64,000 bases of DNA from Planotetraspora thailandica (GTDB lineage: Bacteria; Actinomycetota; Actinomycetes; Streptosporangiales; Streptosporangiaceae). The notes beneath the pieces are model-generated. The model ran no database searches. It saw only the letters and a program-made list of their open reading frames with translations, and was not told the DNA's origin. The position numbers and the translations under genes were made by a program. The DNA lies in contig NZ_BOOR01000004.1 of assembly GCF_016863335.1 (NCBI RefSeq), positions 124,001 to 188,000 on the forward strand, written 5' to 3'. Position 1 is the stretch's first letter, and each line of letters begins with the position of its first letter. Below are positions 41,359-49,247 of this stretch, one piece after another.

Positions 41359-42981
41359 TCAGTCGCTCGCGAGCGCCGCGTGGACGGATGAGACCGCGCT
41401 CGCACCATCGCCCATGGCGGTGGCGACTCGTTTCGTCGAGCCCGAGCGGAGGTCGCCGACCGCGAAGACCCGGGGTGCGCTCGTCTGGAACGGCAGTGGC
41501 GTACGGGACGATCCGGTGGGCAACCGGCTGTCTGTGAGGATGAAGCCGTCGTCGTCCTTGACCACGCCGGTCAGCCAGCTCGACACCGGGTCGGCGCCGA
41601 TGAAGCAGAACAGCGCGCGGCACGCCAGCCAGTCTCGGCGTCCACCGGACCTCTCGACGACGATCGATGCGAGAGTGTCGTCGCCGGCCAGTTCGCGAAC
41701 CGTGCTGCTGGTGTGGACCTGGATCCGAGAATGCGCGCGGATTCGGTCGGTCAGGTAGGACGACATCCGAACTCCAAGCTCGTCGCCTCGGATGATCAGA
41801 TCCACCGTCGCGCCGTGGGCGGCAAGGGAGAGGGCTGCCTGCCCCGCCGAGTTGGCGCCGCCGACGACCGTCACCGGCTGGTTCTCATACTCTCGGACGT
41901 CCAGTTCGGTCGCCGCGTACCTGATGCAGCCCGACTTCTCGAAGGTCGCCCATCGCGGGATGTCGAGGCGCCGGTAGTGGGCCCCGGTGGCGGCGATCAC
42001 CGCGCGGCACTCGATGCGTGAGCCGTCCTCCAGCAGGACGGCTGACCGGCGATCGTCGGAGAGATCGAGTCCCGCCGCCGCGCATGGCGAGTAGATCCGC
42101 ACACCGAACTTGAGCGCCTGGACCATCGCCAGCCGGGTGAGGTCCGCGCCGCTGACCCCGTGCGGGAAGCCCAGGTAGTTCTCGATCCGGGCGCTCTTGG
42201 CGGCCTGGCCGCCGAGCCCACTGCGGTCCAGCAGCACGGTGACCAGGCCTTCGGACGCCCCGTACACGGCGGCGGCAAGACCCGCCGGGCCCGCGCCTAC
42301 AACCACGAGATCAACGGGATGTCCGTCGGCCCGGTAGGTGAGACCGAGCACCTCCGAGACCGTTCCGGGCGTCGCGCGTCGCAGCACCGAGCCGCCGACG
42401 ATCGCCGCCGGAAGTTCGTCCGCTGCGAGCTCGGCCGATGTCATCAGCGAGCGCCCGGACTCCGAGGTCGCATCGAGCCAGGAATGCGGCAGGAGCAACT
42501 GCGTCACATAGGTGCGCAGCTCGAGCGTCTCCGCGGCGTCCGGCCGGCCGACGATCTCCAGGGCGTTGCCGGCCACCGAGCGGATGAACTCGCGTCGCTC
42601 CCGGAACGCCTCGAGCAACAGGTCGGCGATGTCGACCTGTTCGGCGAGGACCCGGCGCAACATCACCGCACCGATCCGGACGAGTGTCCCGGCGGTCACC
42701 ACTCGAGCGGTCAGGTAGACGTACTGACCGGTCAGCAGGTTGAGCTCGCCGAGGAAATCGCCGGGGCCACCGTGGTAGATCAGACGTTCTGGCTCGATCG
42801 CCGTCGCGTTCCGGACGATGTCCACGGTGGCTGTCAGGAGCAGGAAGAAGTCGTAGGAGTCGTCGCCGGTCGCGTACAGAACCTGGCCGGCCTCGGCGTG
42901 CTCCACCTCGCCGTACTCGGCGAGCCGGCGGGCCTGCTCGTCATCCAGGGCCGGACCGCGCTGCCCCGCAGCGTCGCTCAC
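41359..42981 (-). CDS. cNMP-binding domain fused to thioredoxin-reductase-like flavoprotein
   Basis: The 540-residue protein has an N-terminal cyclic-nucleotide-binding-like domain (about 1-150; PGDFLGELNLLTGQ) and a linker, then a TrxR-type flavoprotein (about 215-540). The FAD motif is VVVGAGPAGLAAAVYGASEG and the NADPH motif VVGGANSAGQAALSLAAHG. Near the C-terminus, FAVGDLRSGSTKRVATAMGDGA is the second FAD contact. Where TrxR has CxxC this protein has RYAATELD, so it cannot act on thioredoxin by the normal mechanism. A GTG start follows GGAGG. The Tat hydrolase gene ends about 100 bp upstream on the same strand. Confidence 0.9.
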   Translation of the reverse strand: MSDAAGQRGPALDDEQARRLAEYGEVEHAEAGQVLYATGDDSYDFFLLLTATVDIVRNATAIEPERLIYHGGPGDFLGELNLLTGQYVYLTARVVTAGTLVRIGAVMLRRVLAEQVDIADLLLEAFRERREFIRSVAGNALEIVGRPDAAETLELRTYVTQLLLPHSWLDATSESGRSLMTSAELAADELPAAIVGGSVLRRATPGTVSEVLGLTYRADGHPVDLVVVGAGPAGLAAAVYGASEGLVTVLLDRSGLGGQAAKSARIENYLGFPHGVSGADLTRLAMVQALKFGVRIYSPCAAAGLDLSDDRRSAVLLEDGSRIECRAVIAATGAHYRRLDIPRWATFEKSGCIRYAATELDVREYENQPVTVVGGANSAGQAALSLAAHGATVDLIIRGDELGVRMSSYLTDRIRAHSRIQVHTSSTVRELAGDDTLASIVVERSGGRRDWLACRALFCFIGADPVSSWLTGVVKDDDGFILTDSRLPTGSSRTPLPFQTSAPRVFAVGDLRSGSTKRVATAMGDGASAVSSVHAALASD

Positions 42982-43082
42982 GTGGTTCCTCCGTGTGGTC
43001 TCGCTGCCTTCGCTGAGACGGCTTGGGCCCTTCTGGACAGGGATCTCATTCCGGCGCCTCGAACGCTCGAGCATCGCCGACC

Positions 43083-43880
43083 TCAGCGCGCGGCGCTCTT
43101 GATGAGGTCGGCCGTCACGGCAGGCTGCGAGATCATCGCGACGTGCGAGGCGTTGACCTCGGTGACACGCGCTCCGGCCCGCCGCGCCATGAACCGCTGC
43201 GCCTCGGCCGGAAGCACCTTGTCGTTGCGGGCCACCAGGTACCAGGAAGGAATCGCCTTCCACGCCGGCGCGCCGGAGGGCTCCTGCAGCGCGCGTAAGT
43301 CACTCGGCCGCTGACCGGCCCACATCAGCTCGGTGGTCGCCTTCGGCAGGTCGCCGGCGAACACGTCACGGAAGACCTCGTGCTTGACGTATCCATCGAC
43401 GAGGCCCCCACCGTAGGGGCGGAAGTCCAGCGCCGTCTCGTCCAGCTTGCTTCCCGGGTACTTCGTCTGAAGACCCAGCAGCGTGTCACCCTCATCGGGG
43501 GTGAACGCGGCAGCGTAGACCAGCGCCTTCACGTTGGCGTTGCCAGTCGCGGCATTCGTGATGACCATCCCGCCGTACGAGTGCGCGACGAGCACCAGCG
43601 GGCCACTGAGCGTGGCGAGGATGCTGGTCAGGTAGGCGGAGTCGGCCGCCACGCCGCGCAGCGGGTTCGCCGGGGCGAGGACCGGGTAACCGTCGCGGAT
43701 GAGCCGAGCGGCGACGTCGTTCCAGCCGGAGGCGTCGGCGAACGCGCCGTGCACAAGGACGACGGTCGGCTTGGGCTCGCCCTTCGGCCGCGCGTGCGCC
43801 TGCGCAGCGGGTGCGCCGAGCAGGGCAGCGGTGGTGACCGCGGCTGTTCCGGCCAGCAGCGTTCGGCGGGTGGTCGTCAT
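43083..43880 (-). CDS. Tat-exported alpha/beta hydrolase
   Basis: The 265-residue protein starts TTTRRTLLAG followed by a hydrophobic stretch and AQA, a twin-arginine signal. The hydrolase core has VVLVHGAFADASGWNDV (oxyanion strand), the nucleophile elbow VLVAHSYGGMVI, and the catalytic His in NASHVAMISQP. The family (EstX/RsbQ-like, often annotated as alpha/beta fold hydrolase) has unknown substrates. It is similar to the cytoplasmic paralogue at 45174-45863. Its promoter region is one half of the duplicated bidirectional control segment. Confidence 0.92.
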   Translation of the reverse strand: MTTTRRTLLAGTAAVTTAALLGAPAAQAHARPKGEPKPTVVLVHGAFADASGWNDVAARLIRDGYPVLAPANPLRGVAADSAYLTSILATLSGPLVLVAHSYGGMVITNAATGNANVKALVYAAAFTPDEGDTLLGLQTKYPGSKLDETALDFRPYGGGLVDGYVKHEVFRDVFAGDLPKATTELMWAGQRPSDLRALQEPSGAPAWKAIPSWYLVARNDKVLPAEAQRFMARRAGARVTEVNASHVAMISQPAVTADLIKSAAR

Positions 43881-43904
43881 GTAGGTGGATCCTTTCTCGG
43901 CAGG

Positions 43905-44019
43905 CTGATCGGGCGTCAGCGTAGGACCGGGTACTTGACGGGTACTGCACGATCGGATCCACAAACAATTCCTTGGTCGTCAAGTAGGCCGATCTAGCCT
44001 GACACCGTCATGCAGGTCG
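43905..44019. repeat. bidirectional promoter repeat, copy 1
   Basis: About 115 bp between the Tat hydrolase and the 2TM gene recur with roughly 85% identity at 44925-45039, exactly 1020 bp away in the same orientation. Perfect outward arms TACTTGACG (43932-43940) and CGTCAAGTA (43978-43986) flank 37 bp. Reading outward on each strand, CGTCAAGTA is followed after 8 bp by TACGCT (minus) or TAGCCT (plus, 43995-44000), which could be -10 elements. Confidence 0.7.
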
Positions 44020-44270
44020 AAAACGGGCGGCTGGTCGAAATGAGACCGAGAAAAAGTCCACAGCAAATGAAGCGGGGTCTGATGGCCCACGTCATTTCCT
44101 ATATAGCTGCCAATCTGGCCCAGGTCGTGGCGTGGTGGCTCTTCACCCCGGAACGCTTCTTCTGGCCGCTGTACTCGCTGGGCGCCTGGGGCATCGGGCT
44201 GGCGTTTCACATCTGGGCGGTCTACTCGCCGTCCCGCCGGATCCCGCATCACTCGTCTTTTCGGGATTGA
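44010..44270 (+). CDS. 2TM-domain membrane protein
   Basis: The 86-residue protein has two membrane helices (HVISYIAANLAQVVAWWLF; FFWPLYSLGAWGIGLAFHIW) separated by a short turn, matching the 2TM domain family found beside kinases and regulators. The first ATG (44010) is only ten bases after a putative -10, so translation may be leaderless; ATG 44040 is an alternative. The methyltransferase gene follows after 3 bases, so they form an operon. The function is unknown. Confidence 0.82.
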   Translation: MQVENGRLVEMRPRKSPQQMKRGLMAHVISYIAANLAQVVAWWLFTPERFFWPLYSLGAWGIGLAFHIWAVYSPSRRIPHHSSFRD

Positions 44271-44273
44271 GCG

Positions 44274-44867
44274 GTGGCGTTCTTCCTGGAGTTCGTACGC
44301 GATCCTCTGACGGTCGGCGCAGTCGCGCCGAGCAGCCCGGCACTGGCCAGAGTGGCGACTGCGGCCGTGCCCAGAACCGGCTCCCCGGTCGTCGTGGAGC
44401 TCGGCCCGGGCACCGGCTCGTTCACCGAAGCCATCCAGCGGCGCCTCGCGGGACGCGGCCGGCACATAGCCGTCGAGGTGAATCCACGGTTCGCGCAGAG
44501 GCTGGCTGCCCTCTATCCGGCGGTCGACGTCGTGCAGGCGGACGCGACCGATCTCGTAACGGAGCTGGCGCAGCGTGGGCTGCGCCAGACCGATGTCGTG
44601 GTCAGCGGCCTTCCGTGGGCGGCATTCGCCGAGAACCATCAACGCGACGTGTTGTCCGCGGTGGTGGCGACCCTGTCACCACAGGGCGCGTTCACCACAT
44701 TCGCCTACGTGCATGCTCGATGGGCGCCGCCGGCCCGGCGCCTCCTGCGCTCTCTGCAGTCGCAGTTCGAGGAGGTGGTCGTCAGCCGGACGGTGTGGGC
44801 CAATCTCCCGCCCGCTCTGGTCTACTACTGCCGTCGCCCCTTGCGCCCGGCCGGCGGCGGAGGGTGA
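44274..44867 (+). CDS. SAM-dependent methyltransferase, phospholipid N-methyltransferase-like
   Basis: The 197-residue class I methyltransferase has the SAM loop VVVELGPGTGSFTEAI, an acidic strand-end IAVEVNPRF, and motif DVVVSGLPWAAF. The opening FFLEFVRDPLTVGAVAPSSPALAR matches PmtA-like phospholipid methyltransferases and rRNA-adenine-type relatives (IPSSxxLAR). It probably works at the membrane with the 2TM protein encoded just before it. The start is GTG 44274. Phosphatidylethanolamine methylation is the family prototype; the actual substrate is unproven. Confidence 0.87.
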   Translation: MAFFLEFVRDPLTVGAVAPSSPALARVATAAVPRTGSPVVVELGPGTGSFTEAIQRRLAGRGRHIAVEVNPRFAQRLAALYPAVDVVQADATDLVTELAQRGLRQTDVVVSGLPWAAFAENHQRDVLSAVVATLSPQGAFTTFAYVHARWAPPARRLLRSLQSQFEEVVVSRTVWANLPPALVYYCRRPLRPAGGGG

Positions 44868-44924
44868 CGTTGCTGCGGAACGCTCCGGCGCCGATCCCCA
44901 AGGGCAGGGCACCGGTGGTGATCG

Positions 44925-45039
44925 CTGATCGGGGGGCAGCGTAGGGCCGGGGTACTTGACGAGGACTGCACGATGGGTCCACAAACGATTCCGTCGTCGT
45001 CAAGTAGGCCGATCTAGCCTGGCTCCGTCGTGAAGGTCG
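44925..45039. repeat. bidirectional promoter repeat, copy 2
   Basis: This is the second copy of the segment at 43905-44019. The arms TACTTGACG (44953-44961) and CGTCAAGTA (44998-45006) and the downstream TAGCCT (45015-45020) are conserved. On the minus side TACGCT lies 9 bp out, but no gene starts there. On the plus side it precedes the cytoplasmic hydrolase by about 135 bp. Confidence 0.7.
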
Positions 45040-45173
45040 GGCATCGGAAACGAGCGCGGCTTCGGCCGCGTCACCATTTGCCAGTGGGCCGAGGAGACGT
45101 GATCGAGCCCGTCCTGCGGCTGCCTAAGGCCCTTCACGTCCGCATCACTCCAGTACGCGAGGAGAAAAGCATC

Positions 45174-45863
45174 ATGAGTTCCACCGCGACCAATGTCGTG
45201 CTCGTGCACGGCGCCTTCGTCGACGGGTCGGGCTGGCAGGGCGTCTACGACCTGCTCAAACGGGACGGCTACCGGGTCAGCGTCGTCCAGAACCCCACGC
45301 TGACGCTCGAGGGGGACGCCGAGGCCACCCGGCTGATCTTGGACCGCCAGGACGGCCCCACCGTACTCGTCGGACACTCCTACGGCGGCGCGGTCATCAG
45401 CGAGGCCGGTAACCACCCGCGGGTGTCGGCGCTCGTCTACGTCACCGCGTTCATGCCCGACAAGGGCGAGTCCGTGCAGACGCTCATCCCTGACCCGTCG
45501 TCGGGCGCGCCGGTGCCGCCGATCGTGCCCCTGGCCGACGGGTTCCTTGTTCTCGAGCGGGACAAGTTCCACGGCGCCTTCGCGGGCGACCTGCCCGCGG
45601 AGCAGGCCGCTTTCATGGCCGACTCGCAGGTGCCGTGGGGCGTCGGCGCGGTCGGCGGCGTGGTCACCGACGCCGCTTGGCGTACCAAGCCCAGCTGGTA
45701 CCTGGTCGCCACCGAGGACCAGACGATCCCGCCGCAGGCTCAGCGGGCGATGTCCGAGCGTGCGGGGTCCACCGTGGTCGAAGCCGCAGGCAGCCACGCC
45801 ATCTACATCTCCCAGCCGGAGGCCGTCGCCACGCTGATCAAGCAGGCGGCGGCCGGCAGCTGA
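45174..45863 (+). CDS. alpha/beta hydrolase (EstX-like)
   Basis: The 229-residue cytoplasmic hydrolase has NVVLVHGAFVDGSGWQGV, the nucleophile elbow VLVGHSYGGAVI and His in AAGSHAIYISQP. It parallels the Tat-exported paralogue at 43083-43880 but lacks a signal peptide. ATG 45174 follows GAGGAGAAAAG; a longer in-frame GTG at 45030 is likely leader. Both paralogues are served by copies of the same promoter region, so they are probably co-regulated. Substrate unknown. Confidence 0.92.
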   Translation: MSSTATNVVLVHGAFVDGSGWQGVYDLLKRDGYRVSVVQNPTLTLEGDAEATRLILDRQDGPTVLVGHSYGGAVISEAGNHPRVSALVYVTAFMPDKGESVQTLIPDPSSGAPVPPIVPLADGFLVLERDKFHGAFAGDLPAEQAAFMADSQVPWGVGAVGGVVTDAAWRTKPSWYLVATEDQTIPPQAQRAMSERAGSTVVEAAGSHAIYISQPEAVATLIKQAAAGS

Positions 45864-46017
45864 CGCCGGAATTCCGTACTAGGCGATGAATGGACCGGTC
45901 GCATGCTGCGGCCGGTTCGAACTCGATCCGGCGGTCTACTCCACGCCCCGGCCGAGGCGTCGCACGACCTTCCTCCCACACCAGCCCACGCGTAATCGGA
46001 GCCCCGAGGAGCCCTAG

Positions 46018-46524
46018 ATGCCAACCCGAGTCAACCGGCAGACCGTCGACCTCTCCGCCTATCCAGACCTCCTGGTCCTGTACCTCGGCATGCGGGTGAA
46101 TCGGCTGTACGGTATCCGGACCTTCTTCAGCTTCGGACGGAAGATCAGTGAGTCGGTCGCCGGCAAGCCGGACGGACTGCTGCTGCACGAGCCCGTCTAC
46201 TACTCGTTCTTCCCGATGAACATGGGGATGCGCCAGTACTGGCGCGACCTGCCCTCGCTGCTCGCATTCGCCCGGTCGGAGCCGCATCGACAATGGTGGC
46301 TCGACTTCCTGCGAGACTCCGGCGGCACCGGTTTCTGGCATGAGACGTACTCGATCAAGGGTGGTATGGAGGCCGTTTACGATGACGTGCCCAAGCCGCT
46401 CGGCTTCGGACGGGTCGCCGGGATCCAGCGCGCTCGTGGTCCTATGTTCGGCTCCGCAGCCCGGCTGGGCCGTTCCGAAGGCGGCAGCCCAGTCCTCAGC
46501 GAGACGGACCTCTACGAGTCCTAG
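46018..46524 (+). CDS. DUF4188 (monooxygenase-like) protein
   Basis: The 168-residue protein has the pattern DLSAYPDLLVLYLGMRVN, GLLLHEPVYYSFFPMNMGMRQYW, SEPHRQWWLDFLRDSGGTGFWHETY, which fits the DUF4188 family of ferredoxin-like-fold proteins related to haem-dependent monooxygenases and dehydratases. The conserved His residues could bind haem. GAGGAG precedes the ATG by 6 bases. It is probably transcribed after the hydrolase, with a 154 bp gap. The C-terminal 25 residues are polar and less regular. Confidence 0.8.
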   Translation: MPTRVNRQTVDLSAYPDLLVLYLGMRVNRLYGIRTFFSFGRKISESVAGKPDGLLLHEPVYYSFFPMNMGMRQYWRDLPSLLAFARSEPHRQWWLDFLRDSGGTGFWHETYSIKGGMEAVYDDVPKPLGFGRVAGIQRARGPMFGSAARLGRSEGGSPVLSETDLYES

Positions 46525-46631
46525 CCACGCAGAAGCTCGGCCAGGAATGCCGAGTACTGAGCCGTCGCGGTTCGACGTGGCCCGGCCGATGCGAGTGGTC
46601 GCTTCCGGCCGGGCCGTCGCCTGGGAAGACC

Positions 46632-49247
46632 TCAGGAAACAGGGACGGAGGAAGTGGGGATGTTGTAGCCGCGTAACCGCAGATAGGGGGCTTGTCCGCC
46701 GAGGTCGGCCGTCTGGTAGGCGGCGGTGACGGTGGTCGACTCCCCCGGCCAGAGGGAGATGTAGTTGTCGGTGTAGGTGACCGGCACGACCTCGGTGCCG
46801 CCGTTGCCCGCGGTGATCTCGGGACGGACGAAGAAGGCGAGGTTGGTCGCGCTCGTGTTGGTGAGGGTGATCGTGACTGTTTCCTGGCCGCCCGAGGTGA
46901 CCCTGGACGCGGTGGCGTTCAGGTTGGGATTGGCGGGCAGGCTGTTCAGTCCGGTGAGGTTGGCGGAGTTCTTGGGCGTGGTCCGGTACCAGTTGCTCTT
47001 GTTCCCGAGCGTGTCGGCCGTCGTGGAGTACCAGTACAGGTTGTTGCTGACCGTCGCCCCGCTCGCGTCCTTCACCTGGAGGCGGATGAAGTAGGTGGTG
47101 GACAGGCCGGTGACGGCGGGGATGGTCAGAACCTGGGTGGAGGAGTTGGCCGCGGCGGTGACGGGCACCGACGTGGTGTATTTCTGGGCCAGGTCCGGGA
47201 TGTTGTACAGGGTCGCCGTCGCGGTCAGGCCGCTGCGGGCCGTGAGGGTGGAGTTGACCACGAACACCTTCTTGGTGGCGTAGTCGTAGGCGATGTGCAC
47301 CGGCTCGTTGGCCTTCTTGCTGCCGAAGTAGCCGCCGCCGGGTTTGAAGTAGTAGTCGTACAGATTCCAGTGCACCGACGGCCAGGCGCTGTTGAGCATC
47401 CAGAAGATGGTGCCGAAGGACTGGGTGTATTCATGGGAGTTCCACGCCTCGAAGAACGCCCTGGTGTTCTCGTAGTTCTGCAGTTCCGCCTTGCGTGAGT
47501 AGTCGGCCGCGCCGGTGGCCGTGCCGTACCGGCTGTTGAGCCCGGCGGTGAAGGGGGCGGTGTTGTCGAAGACGCTGCCGGCCTTGCCCGCGTGGTAGTT
47601 CCAGGCCGTACCGATCGGCCACTGGTCGGCGGGGGCCAGGAAGCGTTGCAGGCTCTCCAGCGGCGGCGGCGACTCGGTGCCTTCCTCGCCCGTGGTGCCG
47701 AAGGCGCTGCCCGCCTTGGTGGTGTCCCACCACAGGACCGGCGGCTCCCACACGTACGGGCCGTCCATCTTCATCCCGGCGTTCGCGTTGGACCAGGTGG
47801 CGACGTTGTCCAGGGTCGGGTTCTGCCAGTGCAGGGCGGTCGCGACGTTCTTGTAGGCGGCCAGGTGGGCGGCGGTCGGCGGCTGGTCGCTGCCGTACGT
47901 CCACAGGAATGTGCTGGCGTGGGCGCGGGTGGCGCGCATCTGGGTGTCGAGAGAGGCGACGGCGACCTGGGCCTGCTCGGCCGACCACCCGCTGTCGTTC
48001 TCCCACGCGCTGCAGCAGACGAAGCCGGGCATCACCATGATGCCGGCCTTGTCGGCCAGGTCGTGGAGCTCCTCGTTGCCGAGCGTGCCCTCCAGGCGGA
48101 TGGTGTTGAGGCCCATGTCCTTGACGTACTTGATGTGCGCGGCGTTGGTCTTGGTGTCCCAGCGCTGCAGCATGTCCCACATGTAGCCGCCGCCGCGGAA
48201 CATGATGTTCTGGCCGTTGACCTTGTAACCGGCGAACGACGTGCCGTTGACGGTGGTGCGGTAGTCGGTGAACTGACGGATGCCGAAGTCGATCCCCTTG
48301 GTGTCCGAGGTCGCCCCGCCCGCGGTCGCCGAGACGCTGAGCTGGTAGAGCTCCGGCGACCCGAACTGGTAGGGCCACCACAGGACGGGATTGGTGACGT
48401 GGACCGGTGCGAAGGCGACCTCGCGGCGCTCGTTCGGGTTCAGGGTGACGGTCTGGCTGAGCGGGATGCTCGGCTGGCCGGCCTTGCTGATGGTGGCGTT
48501 GATCGTGGTGGTGACCGGCGCCGCCGTGGCGTTGACCGCGTCGACGTAGACGGTCAGATCAGCGGCGTTGGTGGCGGGCAGCGGCAGGACGGTCTTGACG
48601 TAGGGATCGCGCAGAGCGACGGGCCCGGTGGTGTCCACCAGCGTCTTCCCCCACAGCCCGGCGTTCATGTCGGGGGCTTCGGGATTCCAGTCGACGGTGC
48701 AGAACGACAGGTCCTTGCAGTCGTGTGCCGGGGGCGTGACGCGAATGGCCAGGGCGTTGACCGCGCCGGGGTGGATCACGCCGGTCACGTTGTACTCGTG
48801 GCCGACCATCGTGCCCACCGCGTTGGCATCGAGCTGGGTGCCGTTCAACCAGATCTGCGCGCGGTAGCTGATGCCCTTGAAGCGCAACCAGTAGACCTGC
48901 CCCGGGGAGGCGGCCGCGGCGGTGAACTCGCCCCTGAACCACCAGTCCTGCCCTGTCAGGTCGGGGACGTTCTTGAGGTTCTGACCGAAGAAGATGTTCT
49001 GGTAGACGTTGTCCGCCACCAGCCCGGCCAGCACCGTGGACGGCAGTGAGACAGGGTTCCAGCTCGAGGTGGAGTAGCCGACCTGTGAGATGGCCGCGCC
49101 GGTGTCGGACAGCCCGGTGGCCGAGCGCAGTGCCCAGCCGGAGGTCAGCTCGCTGGAGGAGACGGTGGCCGCACGCGCGTCGACGACGCCGATGGCCAGT
49201 ACCAGGGTGAGGGTGGAGACGAGGATCGCGAGGATTCGACGCATCAT
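46632..49247 (-). CDS. secreted GH2 family exo-beta-D-glucosaminidase-like enzyme
   Basis: The 871-residue protein has a Sec signal (MRRILAILVSTLTLVLAIG). It shows the order of GH2 exo-glucosaminidases such as CsxA: sugar-binding domain (WWFRGEFTA; YRAQIWLNGTQLDAN), immunoglobulin-like domains (ALRDPYVKTVLPLP) and TIM barrel (FRGGGYMWDMLQRWD; NTIRLEGTLGNEELHDLAD). Candidate acids lie in YGSDQPP and GEEGTES. Two C-terminal beta domains follow. The start overlaps the GH20 stop by four bases. The enzyme would release glucosamine from chitosan oligomers outside the cell. Confidence 0.88.
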   Translation of the reverse strand: MMRRILAILVSTLTLVLAIGVVDARAATVSSSELTSGWALRSATGLSDTGAAISQVGYSTSSWNPVSLPSTVLAGLVADNVYQNIFFGQNLKNVPDLTGQDWWFRGEFTAAAASPGQVYWLRFKGISYRAQIWLNGTQLDANAVGTMVGHEYNVTGVIHPGAVNALAIRVTPPAHDCKDLSFCTVDWNPEAPDMNAGLWGKTLVDTTGPVALRDPYVKTVLPLPATNAADLTVYVDAVNATAAPVTTTINATISKAGQPSIPLSQTVTLNPNERREVAFAPVHVTNPVLWWPYQFGSPELYQLSVSATAGGATSDTKGIDFGIRQFTDYRTTVNGTSFAGYKVNGQNIMFRGGGYMWDMLQRWDTKTNAAHIKYVKDMGLNTIRLEGTLGNEELHDLADKAGIMVMPGFVCCSAWENDSGWSAEQAQVAVASLDTQMRATRAHASTFLWTYGSDQPPTAAHLAAYKNVATALHWQNPTLDNVATWSNANAGMKMDGPYVWEPPVLWWDTTKAGSAFGTTGEEGTESPPPLESLQRFLAPADQWPIGTAWNYHAGKAGSVFDNTAPFTAGLNSRYGTATGAADYSRKAELQNYENTRAFFEAWNSHEYTQSFGTIFWMLNSAWPSVHWNLYDYYFKPGGGYFGSKKANEPVHIAYDYATKKVFVVNSTLTARSGLTATATLYNIPDLAQKYTTSVPVTAAANSSTQVLTIPAVTGLSTTYFIRLQVKDASGATVSNNLYWYSTTADTLGNKSNWYRTTPKNSANLTGLNSLPANPNLNATASRVTSGGQETVTITLTNTSATNLAFFVRPEITAGNGGTEVVPVTYTDNYISLWPGESTTVTAAYQTADLGGQAPYLRLRGYNIPTSSVPVS

